NCBI RefSeq assembly: GCF_003086695.1
Contig: NZ_CP025999.1
Coordinates: 2,769,680-2,833,679 of the forward strand
DNA length: 64,000 bases
Reading direction: 5' to 3'
From: Stenotrophomonas sp. SAU14A_NAIMI4_8
GTDB taxonomy: Bacteria; Pseudomonadota; Gammaproteobacteria; Xanthomonadales; Xanthomonadaceae
Positions 6,816 to 16,120 of this stretch are shown here, piece after piece. How positions within the stretch are numbered: position 1 is the first letter of the stretch; each line of letters opens with the position of its first letter. The notes under the pieces are model-generated. The model saw nothing but the letters and a program-made list of their open reading frames with translations, made no database searches and was not told the origin of the DNA. The translations under genes were made by a program, and so were the position numbers.

Positions 6816-8984
6816 TTGACCACCCGCCTTGCCCTTGCCGTGGCCATGACCCTCGGCCTTGCCCTGCCCGCCTATTCGGCCAGCGCTGCCACCCCGGCGG
6901 CTGCCGCCAACGCCCAGCAGGCCAACCCGTTCTTCGCCGACAGCCCGCTGCCGCTGCACTTCCCGCAGTTCGACAAGATCAAGGACAGCGACTTCGCCCC
7001 GGCCTTCGACGCCGGCATGGCGCAGCAACTGAAGGAAGTGGAGGCGATTGCCAACAACAAGGCCAAGCCGACCTTCGACAACACCATCATCGCCCTGGAA
7101 AAGAGCGGTGACGTGCTGGACCGTGCGACCACCGTGTTCTTCAGCCTGGTCGGCGCCGACACCAACGACGCACGCAAGAAGCTGCAGGCCGACTACTCGG
7201 CGAAGTTCGCCGCACACAGCGATGCGATTGCCCTGAACGGCAAGCTGTTCGCGCGCATCCAGGCGCTGTATGACACCCGCACCCAGCTGGGCCTGGATGC
7301 CGAAGGCGTGCGCCTGGTCGAGAAGTACTACGACAACTACGTGCGCGCCGGCGCCAAGCTGTCCGAGGCCGACAAGGCCACGCTGAAGAAGATGAATGCC
7401 GAACTGGCCAACCTGGGCACCAAGTTCAGCCAGAACGTGCAGTCGGAAGTGAATGCTTCGGCGATCACCGTCAACGACGTGAAGGAACTGGACGGACTGT
7501 CGCAGGAACAGATCGCCGCCGCTGCCGAAGCCGCCAAGGCCCGTGGCCTGGACGGCAAGTACGTGATCACCCTGCTCAACACCACCGGCCAGCCGCCGCT
7601 GACCAACCTGGCCAACCGCGCGCTGCGCCAGAAGATCTACGAAGCGTCGATCAGCCGTGGCAGCCGTGGCGGTGAGTTCGACAACACCGCGCTGGTCTCG
7701 CGCATCATGCAGCTGCGTGCCGACAAGGCCAAGCTGATGGGCTTTGCCAACTTCGCCGCCTACAACCTGACCAACCAGACCGCCAAGACCCCCGAAGCGG
7801 TCAACGCCATGCTGGGCAAGCTGGCCCCGGCCGCGGTGGCCAACGCCAAGCGCGAAGCCGCCGACCTGCAGGCGATGATCGACAAGGAACAGAAGGCCGC
7901 CGGCAAGCCGACCTTCGCCCTGGAACCGTGGGACTGGGCGTTCTACAGCGAGAAGGTGCGCCAGGCCAAGTACAACTTCGACGAATCGCAGCTGAAGCCG
8001 TACTTCGAAATGAAGAACGTGCTGGAAAACGGCGTGTTCTTCGCCGCCAACCAGGAATTCGGCCTGACCTTCAAGCAGCGCACCGACCTGCCGGTCTACC
8101 ACGATGACGTCACCGTGTACGACGTGTTCGATGCCGATGGCAGCCAGCTGGCGATCTTCATCTTCGACCCGTATGCGCGCGCGTCCAAGCGTGGCGGTGC
8201 GTGGATGAACTCCTACGTTTCGCAGTCGGAACTGACCGGCTTCAAGCCGGTGGTGGCCAACCACCTGAACATCCCCAAGCCGCCGGCCGGCCAGCCGACC
8301 CTGCTGACCTGGGATGAAGTGACCACCACCTTCCACGAGTTCGGCCACGCCCTGCACGGCATGTTCTCCAACGTGAAGTACCCGTACTTCTCGGGCACCG
8401 CGGTGCCGCGTGACTTCGTCGAGTTCCCCTCGCAGGTGAACGAGATGTGGGCGGACAACCCGGCCATCCTGAAGAACTACGCCAAGCACTACCAGAACGG
8501 TTCGGCCATGCCGCAGGCGCTGCTGGACAAGGTGCTGGCCGCGGCCAAGTTCAACCAGGGCTTTGCCACCACCGAATACCTGGGTGCGGCCATGCTGGAC
8601 CAGCGCTGGCACCAGATCGGCGCTGACCAGGTGCCGGCGGCCAAGGACGTGATGGCCTTCGAGCGTGCGGCCCTGGAAAAGGACGGCATCTACTACGCGC
8701 CGGTGCCGCCGCGCTACAAGACCCCGTACTTCAGCCACATCATGGGCGGCTACTCGGCCGGCTACTACGCCTACATCTGGTCGGAAGTGCTGGACGCCAA
8801 CACCCAGAAGTGGTTCCGCGACAACGGCGGCCTGAGCCGCAAGAATGGCGACCACTTCCGCGCCACCCTGCTGTCCAAGGGCGGCAGCGTGGATGCCATG
8901 CAGCTGTTCCGCGATTTCGCCGGCCACGAGCCGCAGATCGAACCGCTGCTGGAAAAGCGTGGCCTGACCGGCGCCGGCAACTGA
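6816..8984 (+). CDS. dcp: M3 family metallopeptidase, peptidyl-dipeptidase Dcp type
   Basis: A 722-residue zinc peptidase of the M3A family that removes C-terminal dipeptides from short peptides. The zinc motif is H507-E508-F-G-H511 (TTFHEFGHALHG), with the downstream GGYSAGYYAYIWSE block typical of Dcp/oligopeptidase A. The start is TTG at 6816, because it has GGAG 7 bases upstream and begins a good signal peptide (TRLALAVAMTLGLALPAYSASA); this predicts a periplasmic enzyme. An in-frame GTG at 6756 would add 20 unsuitable residues. A strong terminator follows the gene at 9013. Confidence 0.92.
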   Translation: MTTRLALAVAMTLGLALPAYSASAATPAAAANAQQANPFFADSPLPLHFPQFDKIKDSDFAPAFDAGMAQQLKEVEAIANNKAKPTFDNTIIALEKSGDVLDRATTVFFSLVGADTNDARKKLQADYSAKFAAHSDAIALNGKLFARIQALYDTRTQLGLDAEGVRLVEKYYDNYVRAGAKLSEADKATLKKMNAELANLGTKFSQNVQSEVNASAITVNDVKELDGLSQEQIAAAAEAAKARGLDGKYVITLLNTTGQPPLTNLANRALRQKIYEASISRGSRGGEFDNTALVSRIMQLRADKAKLMGFANFAAYNLTNQTAKTPEAVNAMLGKLAPAAVANAKREAADLQAMIDKEQKAAGKPTFALEPWDWAFYSEKVRQAKYNFDESQLKPYFEMKNVLENGVFFAANQEFGLTFKQRTDLPVYHDDVTVYDVFDADGSQLAIFIFDPYARASKRGGAWMNSYVSQSELTGFKPVVANHLNIPKPPAGQPTLLTWDEVTTTFHEFGHALHGMFSNVKYPYFSGTAVPRDFVEFPSQVNEMWADNPAILKNYAKHYQNGSAMPQALLDKVLAAAKFNQGFATTEYLGAAMLDQRWHQIGADQVPAAKDVMAFERAALEKDGIYYAPVPPRYKTPYFSHIMGGYSAGYYAYIWSEVLDANTQKWFRDNGGLSRKNGDHFRATLLSKGGSVDAMQLFRDFAGHEPQIEPLLEKRGLTGAGN

Positions 8985-9012
8985 TCGCCCGCCTGGTAGC
9001 GTGAAACGAAAA

Positions 9013-9038
9013 CCGCCCGGGAAACCGGGCGGTTTTTT
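9013..9038 (+). terminator. Rho-independent terminator after dcp
   Basis: CCGCCCGG, GAAA loop, CCGGGCGG, then TTTTTT. Perfect 8-bp GC stem with a T-run. Confidence 0.92.
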
Positions 9039-9045
9039 GTTGGTC

Positions 9046-9123
9046 GGGGTCAGAGCCCATTTCTACGAAATGGGATCCGACCCCGGGGTCGGATCCCTTT
9101 CCGCAGGAAAGGGCTCTGACCCC
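9046..9123. repeat. Two adjacent GGGGTC-type palindromes
   Basis: Unit 1 (9046-9084) pairs GGGGTCAGAGCCCATTTC with GAAATGGGATCCGACCCC. Unit 2 (9085-9123) pairs GGGGTCGGATCCCTTTCC with GGAAAGGGCTCTGACCC. The units abut in opposite orientation, the same mosaic design as near 2277, between the convergent dcp and cfa genes. Confidence 0.75.
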
Positions 9124-9146
9124 ATGCCTGGACCCCATGCCTGCCC

Positions 9147-10265
9147 TCAACGCGGCGCGACGTATCCACCCGGCACGCCGTCGGGCGACAACACCAGCTG
9201 CCACAGCTGCGCATGGCGGCAGCGGAAACTGGCCATCGAACCGGCCAGGTAGAACCGCCACATGCGGCGGAAGCGCTCGTCGTAGCGCTGCGCGTCCAGG
9301 GTCGGCCAGGCCGCTTCGACATTCCGCCGCCACGCCTGCAGCGTCAGGTCGTAGTCGGTGCCGAAGTTGTGCCAGTCCTCCAGCACGAACTGCCCTTCGA
9401 ACGCGCGGCTGATCTGCACCGCCGAGGGCAGCATCGAGTTGGGAAAGATGTAGCGGGCGATCCACGGGTCGGTGCGGTGGCGGGAAACGTTGCTGCCGAT
9501 GGTGTGCAGCAGCAGCAGGCCACGTGGCGACAGGCAGCGCCGTGCCACCTCGAAGAAACTGCCGTAATTCTTGTCGCCCACGTGTTCGAACATGCCGATC
9601 GAGAAAATCGCATCGAACGGTTCGTCCAGTTCGCGGTAATCCTGCAGGCGGATCTCGATCGGCAACCCGGCACAGCGCTCACGGGCGAACGCAGCCTGCT
9701 CCTGGGAAATGGTCACGCCCACACCGCTGACGCCGTAGCGCTCGGCAGCGTACTTCAATGCTTCGCCCCAGCCGCAGCCGATGTCCAGCACCCGCTGGCC
9801 CGGGCGCAGGCCCAGCTTGCGGCAGACCAGATCCAGCTTGGCCTCCTGCGCCGCATCCAGGTCCACCGCGTTGCGCCAGTAGCCACAGCTGTAGACCATG
9901 TACTGGCCCAGCATGGCCTGGTAGAGATCGTTGCCCAGGTCGTAATGGCGCCGGCCCACCTCGTAGCTGCCCTGCCCGGCCTGCAGGTTGAACAGGCGCG
10001 CTTTCAAGGCATCGGCCACTTCGCGCCAGCCGTGCACGCGCTCATCCAGGTGCGCCTGCATCAGCTGCACCAGGAATTCATCCAGCACGTTGGCGTCCCA
10101 CCAGCCATCCATGTAGCTTTCGCCCAGGCCGAGCGAGCCCTGGCCCATGACCCGCGCGAAGAAGCGCGGGTCATGTACCTGGATGTCCTGTGGCTGGGTG
10201 CCGCCAATGCGGACCCCGGCTTCGTGGAGCAGGCCGGTCACCCGCTCCTGCAACCCTGTATCCAC
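9147..10265 (-). CDS. cfa: Cyclopropane-fatty-acyl-phospholipid synthase family protein
   Basis: A 372-residue SAM-dependent enzyme that adds a methylene bridge to unsaturated acyl chains of membrane phospholipids. The SAM-binding motif is VLDIGCGWGEALKYAAE. Other family blocks are SIGMFEHVGDKNYGSFF and LLLHTIGSN. The start is the GTG at 10265, because AGGAGG lies 4 bases upstream; the frame extends to 10436 into the neighbouring gene without homology. The lipoprotein gene upstream ends 19 bases before, so the two may be cotranscribed. Confidence 0.9.
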   Translation of the reverse strand: MDTGLQERVTGLLHEAGVRIGGTQPQDIQVHDPRFFARVMGQGSLGLGESYMDGWWDANVLDEFLVQLMQAHLDERVHGWREVADALKARLFNLQAGQGSYEVGRRHYDLGNDLYQAMLGQYMVYSCGYWRNAVDLDAAQEAKLDLVCRKLGLRPGQRVLDIGCGWGEALKYAAERYGVSGVGVTISQEQAAFARERCAGLPIEIRLQDYRELDEPFDAIFSIGMFEHVGDKNYGSFFEVARRCLSPRGLLLLHTIGSNVSRHRTDPWIARYIFPNSMLPSAVQISRAFEGQFVLEDWHNFGTDYDLTLQAWRRNVEAAWPTLDAQRYDERFRRMWRFYLAGSMASFRCRHAQLWQLVLSPDGVPGGYVAPR

Positions 10266-10284
10266 GACACCTCCTGCTGGGCGG

Positions 10285-11145
10285 TCAACCGCGGGCGAAC
10301 AGCTCCACGTAGTCCTTGGCCACGTGCGGCAGCAGCACGGCGGCCGGCACATCAGCGGTCTGCGTGCCATCCGAATACGGCCCCACCTGGTAGGGCGGGA
10401 ACACGAACCGCAGGGCGGTGATCTGGCCCTTATCATCGGTCAGCGGCTGGAACTGGCTGAAGTTGTCGGCCTGCGGGCCGGTGCCCTCGGCAATCATGCG
10501 CGAGGCATTGCGCAGCGATTCCTGCAGTTCGGCCGGTTCCATGTCTTCGCCGCTCAGGCGCGTGGCCACGCGCTCGCGCAGCTGGTCGGCGACGAAATCA
10601 CTGACCGCCTTCCAGCCCTTGCTGTCGGCCACCAGCTTGTCGGCGCTCAGCATCTGCTGCTGCGGCGGCAGCCAGACGAAGCGTGCCACCAGCGGTTCGC
10701 CGTGGGCGCCACCGGTGTAGCGACTGCCATCGGCACTGACCACCACCAGCTGCGGGGTTTCCAGCACTTTCTCGAAGCTCAGCGACAGCTCGTAAGGCAT
10801 GGTCGGCTTGTCGTTGCCCAGGCCATCGAGCGCCTGCTGCAGATCGCTGCGTGCCGAGGTCGCGTAGTCCTGCAGCGCGCGGGCCAGGCCCGGGTAGCGG
10901 TCGATGCCGGCCGGGTAACTGATTCCCACCACCTCGCGTTCGTTGTTCTCGATCACATCGCGCAGGTCCAGCGGCGCTTCAGCGGCAGGCGCCTGCACCG
11001 TGGCCGGCGCGCTGGCATCCGCGCTGGGTGCGCTGTCGGTGGCCGGTGCCGCATCGTCGCCGCGCTGGCAACCGGCCAGCAGCAGCACGCCCATTGCCCC
11101 GGCCAGCACGCTTGCGCGCAACGGCCGGTTGTTTCCGTTCTTCAT
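10285..11145 (-). CDS. DUF3298/DUF4163 (RsiV-like) lipoprotein
   Basis: A 286-residue predicted lipoprotein. The signal peptide ends in a lipobox (LLAGC), followed by an Ala/Pro-rich linker and then DUF4163 and DUF3298 domains. The signature YTGGAHG and the WKAVSDF block are clearly visible. In Bacillus RsiV this domain pair senses lysozyme; here there is no sigma factor partner next to it, so the role is unknown. The ATG at 11145 follows GGGGAT and gives a clean signal peptide; an ATG 10 codons earlier is less likely. Confidence 0.83.
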   Translation of the reverse strand: MKNGNNRPLRASVLAGAMGVLLLAGCQRGDDAAPATDSAPSADASAPATVQAPAAEAPLDLRDVIENNEREVVGISYPAGIDRYPGLARALQDYATSARSDLQQALDGLGNDKPTMPYELSLSFEKVLETPQLVVVSADGSRYTGGAHGEPLVARFVWLPPQQQMLSADKLVADSKGWKAVSDFVADQLRERVATRLSGEDMEPAELQESLRNASRMIAEGTGPQADNFSQFQPLTDDKGQITALRFVFPPYQVGPYSDGTQTADVPAAVLLPHVAKDYVELFARG

Positions 11146-11208
11146 CGGGATCCCCTGTTCATGTTCGTACATCATCGCCCGCGGTGGCTGAAGCGTGGCC
11201 CGCCGGCA

Positions 11209-11511
11209 TCACCCCACCAGCAGGTCGTGGAACTCCTCGTGCCGCTGCAGGAATGCCTCGGCATAGGCGCAGGCCGGCACCACTTTGTACTTGTGCTCCC
11301 GGGCGAAGCGTAGCGCCACCCGCGTCAACTCGCCGGCAACACCGCGGCCGGCAATCGGCTCGGGCACTTCGGTGTGGGTGATCACCATGCGCTTGCGCTT
11401 GAGCTGGTAGTCCAGCACCGCCACGTGCCCGCGTACGCGGGCGGTGAAACGGTGGTTGGCCTGGTCATGCGCGACCTCATAGGCCAGACCGGGGGGTGTG
11501 ACCGAAGCCAT
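11209..11511 (-). CDS. Small GNAT-fold N-acetyltransferase-like protein
   Basis: A 100-residue single-domain protein of the short GNAT family (YjdJ type, GCN5-related PF14542). The acetyl-CoA loop region reads IAGRGVAGELTRVALRFARE, followed by VVPACAYAEAFLQRHEEFHDLL, which is characteristic of this subfamily. These proteins lack the usual N-terminal substrate-binding half, and their substrates are not established. It lies 63 bases upstream of the lipoprotein gene on the same strand. Confidence 0.85.
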   Translation of the reverse strand: MASVTPPGLAYEVAHDQANHRFTARVRGHVAVLDYQLKRKRMVITHTEVPEPIAGRGVAGELTRVALRFAREHKYKVVPACAYAEAFLQRHEEFHDLLVG

Positions 11512-11721
11512 GGGACTGTCTCCTGCGGCGACTGCGTGGATGGTGCGCAGCCGGGCGCCATGATCGCGTGAAGCCTGAACATGGGCAAGGACTGCCGGGC
11601 TGCGTCAGTTTGTGCCCCTCAAGCTGCAGCGCGGGCGGCCGCTAACCCCTTCGCAGGGGTACGGCCGCGCTGGCACGGCCCTTGCGAAAGATGTCCCCGT
11701 ACTCTGCCGTGGAGGCCCGTC

Positions 11722-11883
11722 ATGCACCCCAACCCGTCCCCATCCGATACCGACCGCGCCCTGCTGGAAGGCCTCCTGCAGCTGGCTGTGGAAGGGCAGA
11801 CCGAAGAGCAGGACTTCCAGCGCATCGGCGAGGAAGTGTATTCGCGGCTGCTGGATACCTACGGCCAGGCCAGCCAGGCCTGA
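11722..11883 (+). CDS. Small hypothetical protein (53 aa)
   Basis: A short acidic protein (MHPNPSPSDTDRALLEGLLQ...), predicted mostly helical. I do not recognise a family. Support comes from a good ribosome binding site (GGAGG, 6 bases before the ATG) and amino-acid use typical of a real protein. A compact GGGGTC palindrome 14 bases after the stop could end its transcript. It lies between divergent and convergent neighbours, so it is a single-gene unit. Confidence 0.6.
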   Translation: MHPNPSPSDTDRALLEGLLQLAVEGQTEEQDFQRIGEEVYSRLLDTYGQASQA

Positions 11884-11896
11884 AACCGGGTAGACC

Positions 11897-11923
11897 GGGG
11901 TCGGATCCAGCGGATCCGACCCC
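11897..11923. repeat. Short GGGGTC-type palindrome
   Basis: GGGGTCGGATCC-AGC-GGATCCGACCCC, a perfect 12-bp stem. It lies between convergent genes (the 53-aa ORF and the rhomboid gene), so it may also act as a bidirectional terminator, although it lacks a T-run. Confidence 0.7.
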
Positions 11924-11932
11924 AGGCACGCT

Positions 11933-12556
11933 TCAGCCGCCCAGGCTGAAGGTGGGGTTGGACAGCTCGCGCAGGAAGTGGCTGAAGATGGCCGGCTGCA
12001 TGGCCAGCATGAAGATGATGCCGAACGCTGCGCCCGCCAGATGCGCGCTGTGGTTGATGCGATCGCCGCCGCGCTTGTCCATCCAGATGCTGTAGCCGAC
12101 GTAGAACGCGGCATACACGATCGCCGGCGCGGGAATGAAGAACACCAGGATGATCTTCCAGGGGTTCAGCAGGATGTAGGCGAACAGCACCGCCGACACC
12201 GCACCGGACGCGCCCAGGCTGAGGTAGTTCGGATTCTTCTGGTTCTTCAGGTAGCTGGGCAGGATCGACACCAGCAGCGCCCCCAGGTAGAACGCGGGAT
12301 AGGTCAGGAAGCTGCCGGTCAGCTGCACCATCACGCTCTCGATGTATCCCCCGAAGAAGAACAGGGTGAACATGTTGAAGATCAGGTGCGGCCAGTCGGC
12401 ATGGATGAAGCCGTAGGTGACCAGGCGGTCGTACTGGCGGTGGCGGTCCACCGCCGGCGGCCACAGGATCAGGCGGTCAGCCAGCTTGCGGTTGTTGAAC
12501 GCCATCCAGGACAGCACGGCGGTGATGGCGATCAACAGGAGATTGACGGGGGTCAT
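11933..12556 (-). CDS. Rhomboid family intramembrane serine protease
   Basis: A 207-residue membrane protease that cleaves transmembrane substrates. It has about six hydrophobic segments. The serine nucleophile S117 sits in LGASGAVSA (GxSG motif) and the catalytic histidine is H173 in NHSAHLAGAAFG. The HADWPHLIFNMFTLFFFG loop is typical of the family. Its start lies 12 bases after the stop of the POT transporter gene, so the two are probably cotranscribed. Substrates are unknown. Confidence 0.92.
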   Translation of the reverse strand: MTPVNLLLIAITAVLSWMAFNNRKLADRLILWPPAVDRHRQYDRLVTYGFIHADWPHLIFNMFTLFFFGGYIESVMVQLTGSFLTYPAFYLGALLVSILPSYLKNQKNPNYLSLGASGAVSAVLFAYILLNPWKIILVFFIPAPAIVYAAFYVGYSIWMDKRGGDRINHSAHLAGAAFGIIFMLAMQPAIFSHFLRELSNPTFSLGG

Positions 12557-12568
12557 GTCAGGTCAGGC

Positions 12569-14134
12569 TCAGGCGCTGCGGTAGTTGTCGACCATACGAT
12601 AGCGTCGTGCATACCAACCGAAGGCGAACGCCGCAATGAAGGCGAAGCCGGCGAAGAAGAACATCAGGAACGCCGCCTCGCTCAGGCCCGTGCTGGCGAT
12701 CTTGTGGGTCACCGCCTCGTTGCGCACCGCCGCGTTGGACAGCAGCACCCACAGGTTGCCGATGGTGGTGGTCAGGTTCCAGAAGCTCATCACCACGCCC
12801 TTCATGGCCTGCGGCGCCTGGCTGTAGGCGAACTCCAGGCCGGTGGCCGAGACCAGCACTTCACCGAAGGTCAGCAGCGCATACGGCAGCATCTGCCAGA
12901 AGATCGACATGGCATTGCCACCGTCCATCACCACCTGGATGCCGCCCACCACGATCCAGGCCAGGCCGCTGAAGGCGATACCGGCGGTCATGCGGCGCAG
13001 CGCGGTCGGTTCGAAGCCGAAGCGGCGCAGCGCCGGGTACAGCACCAGGTTGTTGAACGGGATCAGGATCATCACCAGCAGCGGGTTCAGTGCCTGCATC
13101 TGCGAGGCGGTGAACCAGCTCGGCATCTGCATCTGCTGGCCCTGCAGCACCCAGGTGGAGGCCTTCTGGTCGAACAGCGAGAAGAACGGCGTGGTCAGGG
13201 CGAAGATGACCAGCACGCGCAGCACGGCGCGCACGCCTTCCACGGCTTCGGCCGGATGCTGCGCGCGGGCGCGGTCCAGCTGCAGCCAGGTGCCGCCGCC
13301 GATGCCGGCCAGGATGGCCACCAGCGCCAGGCACAGGCAGATCACGATGCCCAGCGAACCGACCAGGCCGAACGAGGCAGCGGCCAGCACCAGACCGGCA
13401 ACGGCCATCACCAGGCCCGGACGGCCCCGGCCGGCCACGCGCGCGGTCAGCGCGGTGCGCACCACGTTGGCGAACGAATGCGGATCCTTCGGCGGCAGCG
13501 GCACCAGCACGTAGCGCTTGCGGCCCAGCCAGAACACGAAGGTGGCGATGAACATCAGGATGCCGGGAATACCGAAGGCCCACTGCGGGCCCCAGTTCTT
13601 CAGCACCAGCGGGATCAGCAGCGAGGCGAACAGCGAGCCGAAGTTGATGATCCAGTAGAAGGCGTCGAAGACGATCTTGGCCAGGTGCTTGTTGCTCTGG
13701 TCGAACTGGTCGCCCATGAACGAGGCCACCAGCGGCTTGATGCCACCGGCGCCCAGCGCGATCAGGCCCAGGCCCAGGAAGAAGCCTTCGCGGCTGTTCT
13801 CGAACAGCGCCAGGCACAGGTGGCCGGCGCAGTAGACCAGACTGAACCACAGGATGGTGTGGTACTTGCCGAAGAACTTGTCGGCCAGCCAGCCACCGAG
13901 CAGCGGGAAGAAGTACACGCCGATCATGAAGCTGTGCATGATGTCCTTGGCTTCACCGGCGCGGCCTTCTGCAGTGAGTTCCTGCAGCAGCAGCGAGGTG
14001 ATCAGGAACTGCACCAGGATGTTGCGCATCCCGTAGAAACTGAACCGTTCGCAGGCCTCATTGCCGATGATGTACGGAATCTGGCGCGGCATCTTTCCCT
14101 GGCCGGCGATGGGGGCGACTGCGTCGTGGCTCAT
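12569..14134 (-). CDS. POT/PTR2 family proton-dependent oligopeptide transporter
   Basis: A 521-residue inner-membrane peptide:proton symporter of the major facilitator superfamily. The family signature E-x-x-E-R-F-S-F-Y-G is at the N-terminus (NEACERFSFYGMRNILV), and about 12-14 hydrophobic segments follow. The ATG at 14134 gives the usual short N-terminus; another ATG at 14146 is possible, and neither has well-spaced Shine-Dalgarno bases. Together with the M3 peptidase upstream, it fits peptide scavenging, as expected for a proteolytic organism. Di-/tripeptide specificity is assumed from the family. Confidence 0.92.
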   Translation of the reverse strand: MSHDAVAPIAGQGKMPRQIPYIIGNEACERFSFYGMRNILVQFLITSLLLQELTAEGRAGEAKDIMHSFMIGVYFFPLLGGWLADKFFGKYHTILWFSLVYCAGHLCLALFENSREGFFLGLGLIALGAGGIKPLVASFMGDQFDQSNKHLAKIVFDAFYWIINFGSLFASLLIPLVLKNWGPQWAFGIPGILMFIATFVFWLGRKRYVLVPLPPKDPHSFANVVRTALTARVAGRGRPGLVMAVAGLVLAAASFGLVGSLGIVICLCLALVAILAGIGGGTWLQLDRARAQHPAEAVEGVRAVLRVLVIFALTTPFFSLFDQKASTWVLQGQQMQMPSWFTASQMQALNPLLVMILIPFNNLVLYPALRRFGFEPTALRRMTAGIAFSGLAWIVVGGIQVVMDGGNAMSIFWQMLPYALLTFGEVLVSATGLEFAYSQAPQAMKGVVMSFWNLTTTIGNLWVLLSNAAVRNEAVTHKIASTGLSEAAFLMFFFAGFAFIAAFAFGWYARRYRMVDNYRSA

Positions 14135-14296
14135 CCTGTAAGGCATTCCTGCAAAGCGAAAGGGTGAAGGTTACCGGAACCTGCGCCCGCGAAGCACGCT
14201 GCAGGGCTGCATGACAGCGCCGCCAATCCATGGCAGGCGCACCACACCGTGCCGGAAGTCACGGCACCTGCACGGCGAAAGCGTAAACTTATCGTT

Positions 14297-15145
14297 ATGC
14301 GCCCCCTCGCCCCCGCCCGCTTCCTGCTCGGCAGCCTTGCGCTGCTGCTGGTCCTGCCTGCCCTGGCGCGCCCGCAGCTGCCGCCGGCGCCCGGCGCGGC
14401 CAGCGACGTGCGGCAGCTGACGGTGGCGGCGCTGGAACTGCCCAGCCGCGACGACGCGCAGTGGAAGCAGCGGCGCGAACAGGTGCTGCAACTGCTGACC
14501 GAGCTGCAGCCCGATGTCATTTCCGTGCAGCAGGTGCTGCAGGAACAGGGCCGCAACCCGGCGTGCTGGCTGGCCAGCCGCCTGCGTTACAGCTGCGACT
14601 TCGTCACCGCCGACCCGCCGAGCCAGCCACTGCGCCACGGCAACGCCATGCTGACCCGACTGCCGGTAAGCGAAGACGGGGTGACCCTGCTGCATCCGCC
14701 GGGCACCTTCAGCGCGGCGGGCATGCTGCGGCTGCGGCTGGGCGAGGCGCTGCTGAACGTCTATGTGGCGCGCCTGCGCCCGGAAGCGGACGAGGCCAGC
14801 GCGCGCCAGCACCAGACCAGCGATCTTATGGCCTGGATCGGCGCCACCGCCGAAGGGCTGCCCAGCCTGATTGCCGGCGACTTCGCCGCGCCCACCACCG
14901 AACTGGTACGCAGCACGCCGGGCTTCCAGCCGGCCCGGCGCAATCCCGGCGGACGCCCGGACACGGCGGCCGCCAATGGTGGCGGTGCCAGCGGGCACGG
15001 CTTGGACGTGCTGTTCCAGGTCAAACATTTCGGCGGCATCCGCCAGCAGGCCATCGACCTGCCGGCCGCAGGGGAAGCACCCGGCGTGCGGCTGGGGGTG
15101 ATGGCCACGCTGCGCCTGCAGGGTGTGCCCGCGTCCAGCGAATGA
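14297..15145 (+). CDS. EEP-family secreted protein lacking catalytic residues (probable pseudoenzyme)
   Basis: A 282-residue protein with a signal peptide (PARFLLGSLALLLVLPALA) and an endonuclease/exonuclease/phosphatase fold. It is clearly related to the intact family member at 26573 (shared QPD.I..Q.V and WLAS.L blocks). The catalytic and metal-binding positions are changed: the glutamate of QEV is Q79, the histidine of THL is R159, the asparagine of GDFN is A197, and the final DH pair is replaced by RL. Only D195 of GDF remains. It is full length with no frameshift, so it is probably maintained as a non-catalytic binding protein. The ATG at 14297 starts the signal peptide. Confidence 0.8.
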   Translation: MRPLAPARFLLGSLALLLVLPALARPQLPPAPGAASDVRQLTVAALELPSRDDAQWKQRREQVLQLLTELQPDVISVQQVLQEQGRNPACWLASRLRYSCDFVTADPPSQPLRHGNAMLTRLPVSEDGVTLLHPPGTFSAAGMLRLRLGEALLNVYVARLRPEADEASARQHQTSDLMAWIGATAEGLPSLIAGDFAAPTTELVRSTPGFQPARRNPGGRPDTAAANGGGASGHGLDVLFQVKHFGGIRQQAIDLPAAGEAPGVRLGVMATLRLQGVPASSE

Positions 15146-15194
15146 TCGCCTCGTCCTGCCGGCCGGGCATCCCGATGCGCCGCGCCGACGCCCG

Positions 15195-15217
15195 GTAGCG
15201 CCGGGCCATGCCCGGCG
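15195..15217 (+). repeat. SMAG palindrome
   Basis: GTAG followed by CGCCGGGCCATGCCCGGCG, a perfect arm pair around a short centre. It lies between convergent genes, 20 bases from the sodA terminator. Confidence 0.8.
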
Positions 15218-15235
15218 GATGCCATCGCACGCAAA

Positions 15236-15261
15236 CAAAAAGGCCGGGGTTTGCCCCGGCC
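15236..15261 (-). terminator. Rho-independent terminator of sodA
   Basis: GGCCGGGG (15242-15249) and CCCCGGCC (15254-15261) form an 8-bp GC stem. On the minus strand it is followed by TTTTTGTTTG. It lies 25 bases after the sodA stop codon. Confidence 0.85.
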
Positions 15262-15286
15262 TCTTCGTTTCATTCCAGTGCCGCGA

Positions 15287-15898
15287 TCAGGCGATCGCTT
15301 CCTGGTAACGACGCTCGACTTCGTTCCAGTCGATCACGTTGAAGAACGCGCCGATGTATTCCGGACGGCGGTTCTGGTACTTCAGGTAGTACGCGTGTTC
15401 CCACACGTCCAGGCCCAGGATCGGCGTGTTGCCTTCCATCAGCGGGCTGTCCTGGTTGCCGGTGCTTTCAACCACGACCTTCTTGTCCGGGGTGACGCTC
15501 AGCCAGGCCCAGCCGCTGCCGAAGCGGGTCAGCGCCGCCTTGGTGAAGGCATCCTTGAACTTGTCGAAGCCGCCCAGGTCCTTGTCGATGGCCTTGGCCA
15601 CGTCGCCCACCGGGTTGCCACCGGCGTTGGGGGCCATCACGGTCCAGAACAGCGAGTGGTTGGCATGGCCACCACCGTTGTTGCGCACCGGACCCTGCAG
15701 GTTTTCCGGCAGCGACTTCAGCTTCTTCACCAGTTCGTCCACCGGCAGGTCGGCGTACTCGGTGCCTTCCAGCGCTGCGTTGACGTTGTTGATGTAGGTC
15801 TGGTGGTGCTTGGTGTGATGGATTTCCATCGTCGCCGCATCGATATGCGGTTCCAGAGCGTCGTAGGCGTAGGACAGCTTGGGCAGGGTGTAGGCCAT
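15287..15898 (-). CDS. sodA: Superoxide dismutase, Mn/Fe family (Mn-type)
   Basis: A 203-residue cytoplasmic enzyme that converts superoxide to oxygen and hydrogen peroxide. The metal ligands are H27, H81 ([11 protein letters not shown]), D164 and H168 (DVWEHAYY). The [10 protein letters not shown] and GSGWAWLSV blocks and the length resemble manganese SodA rather than iron SodB, although cambialistic use cannot be excluded. It is a single-gene unit with its own terminator. Confidence 0.93.
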   Translation of the reverse strand: MAYTLPKLSYAYDALEPHIDAATMEIHHTKHHQTYINNVNAALEGTEYADLPVDELVKKLKSLPENLQGPVRNNGGGHANHSLFWTVMAPNAGGNPVGDVAKAIDKDLGGFDKFKDAFTKAALTRFGSGWAWLSVTPDKKVVVESTGNQDSPLMEGNTPILGLDVWEHAYYLKYQNRRPEYIGAFFNVIDWNEVERRYQEAIA

Positions 15899-16120
15899 GA
15901 TGCATCTCCTGATAGCGAGGGCACCCGGCGGTGTCGCCGGGCAGTGCGCGTTGAATGATGGGGACAGACGCGCAGATTACCAAGGGGGATGTAAAGGAAA
16001 TTGCGTCCTGCCCGTGAGCCCTCCGGCAATTGTTACGCAGCGGTGACGCTGTCGCTGTCCTCATGCGCGATGCAGCGCGCAGGCGCTACAGTGCCTGCAC
16101 CTTCCCTGCCCCGCCCACCC

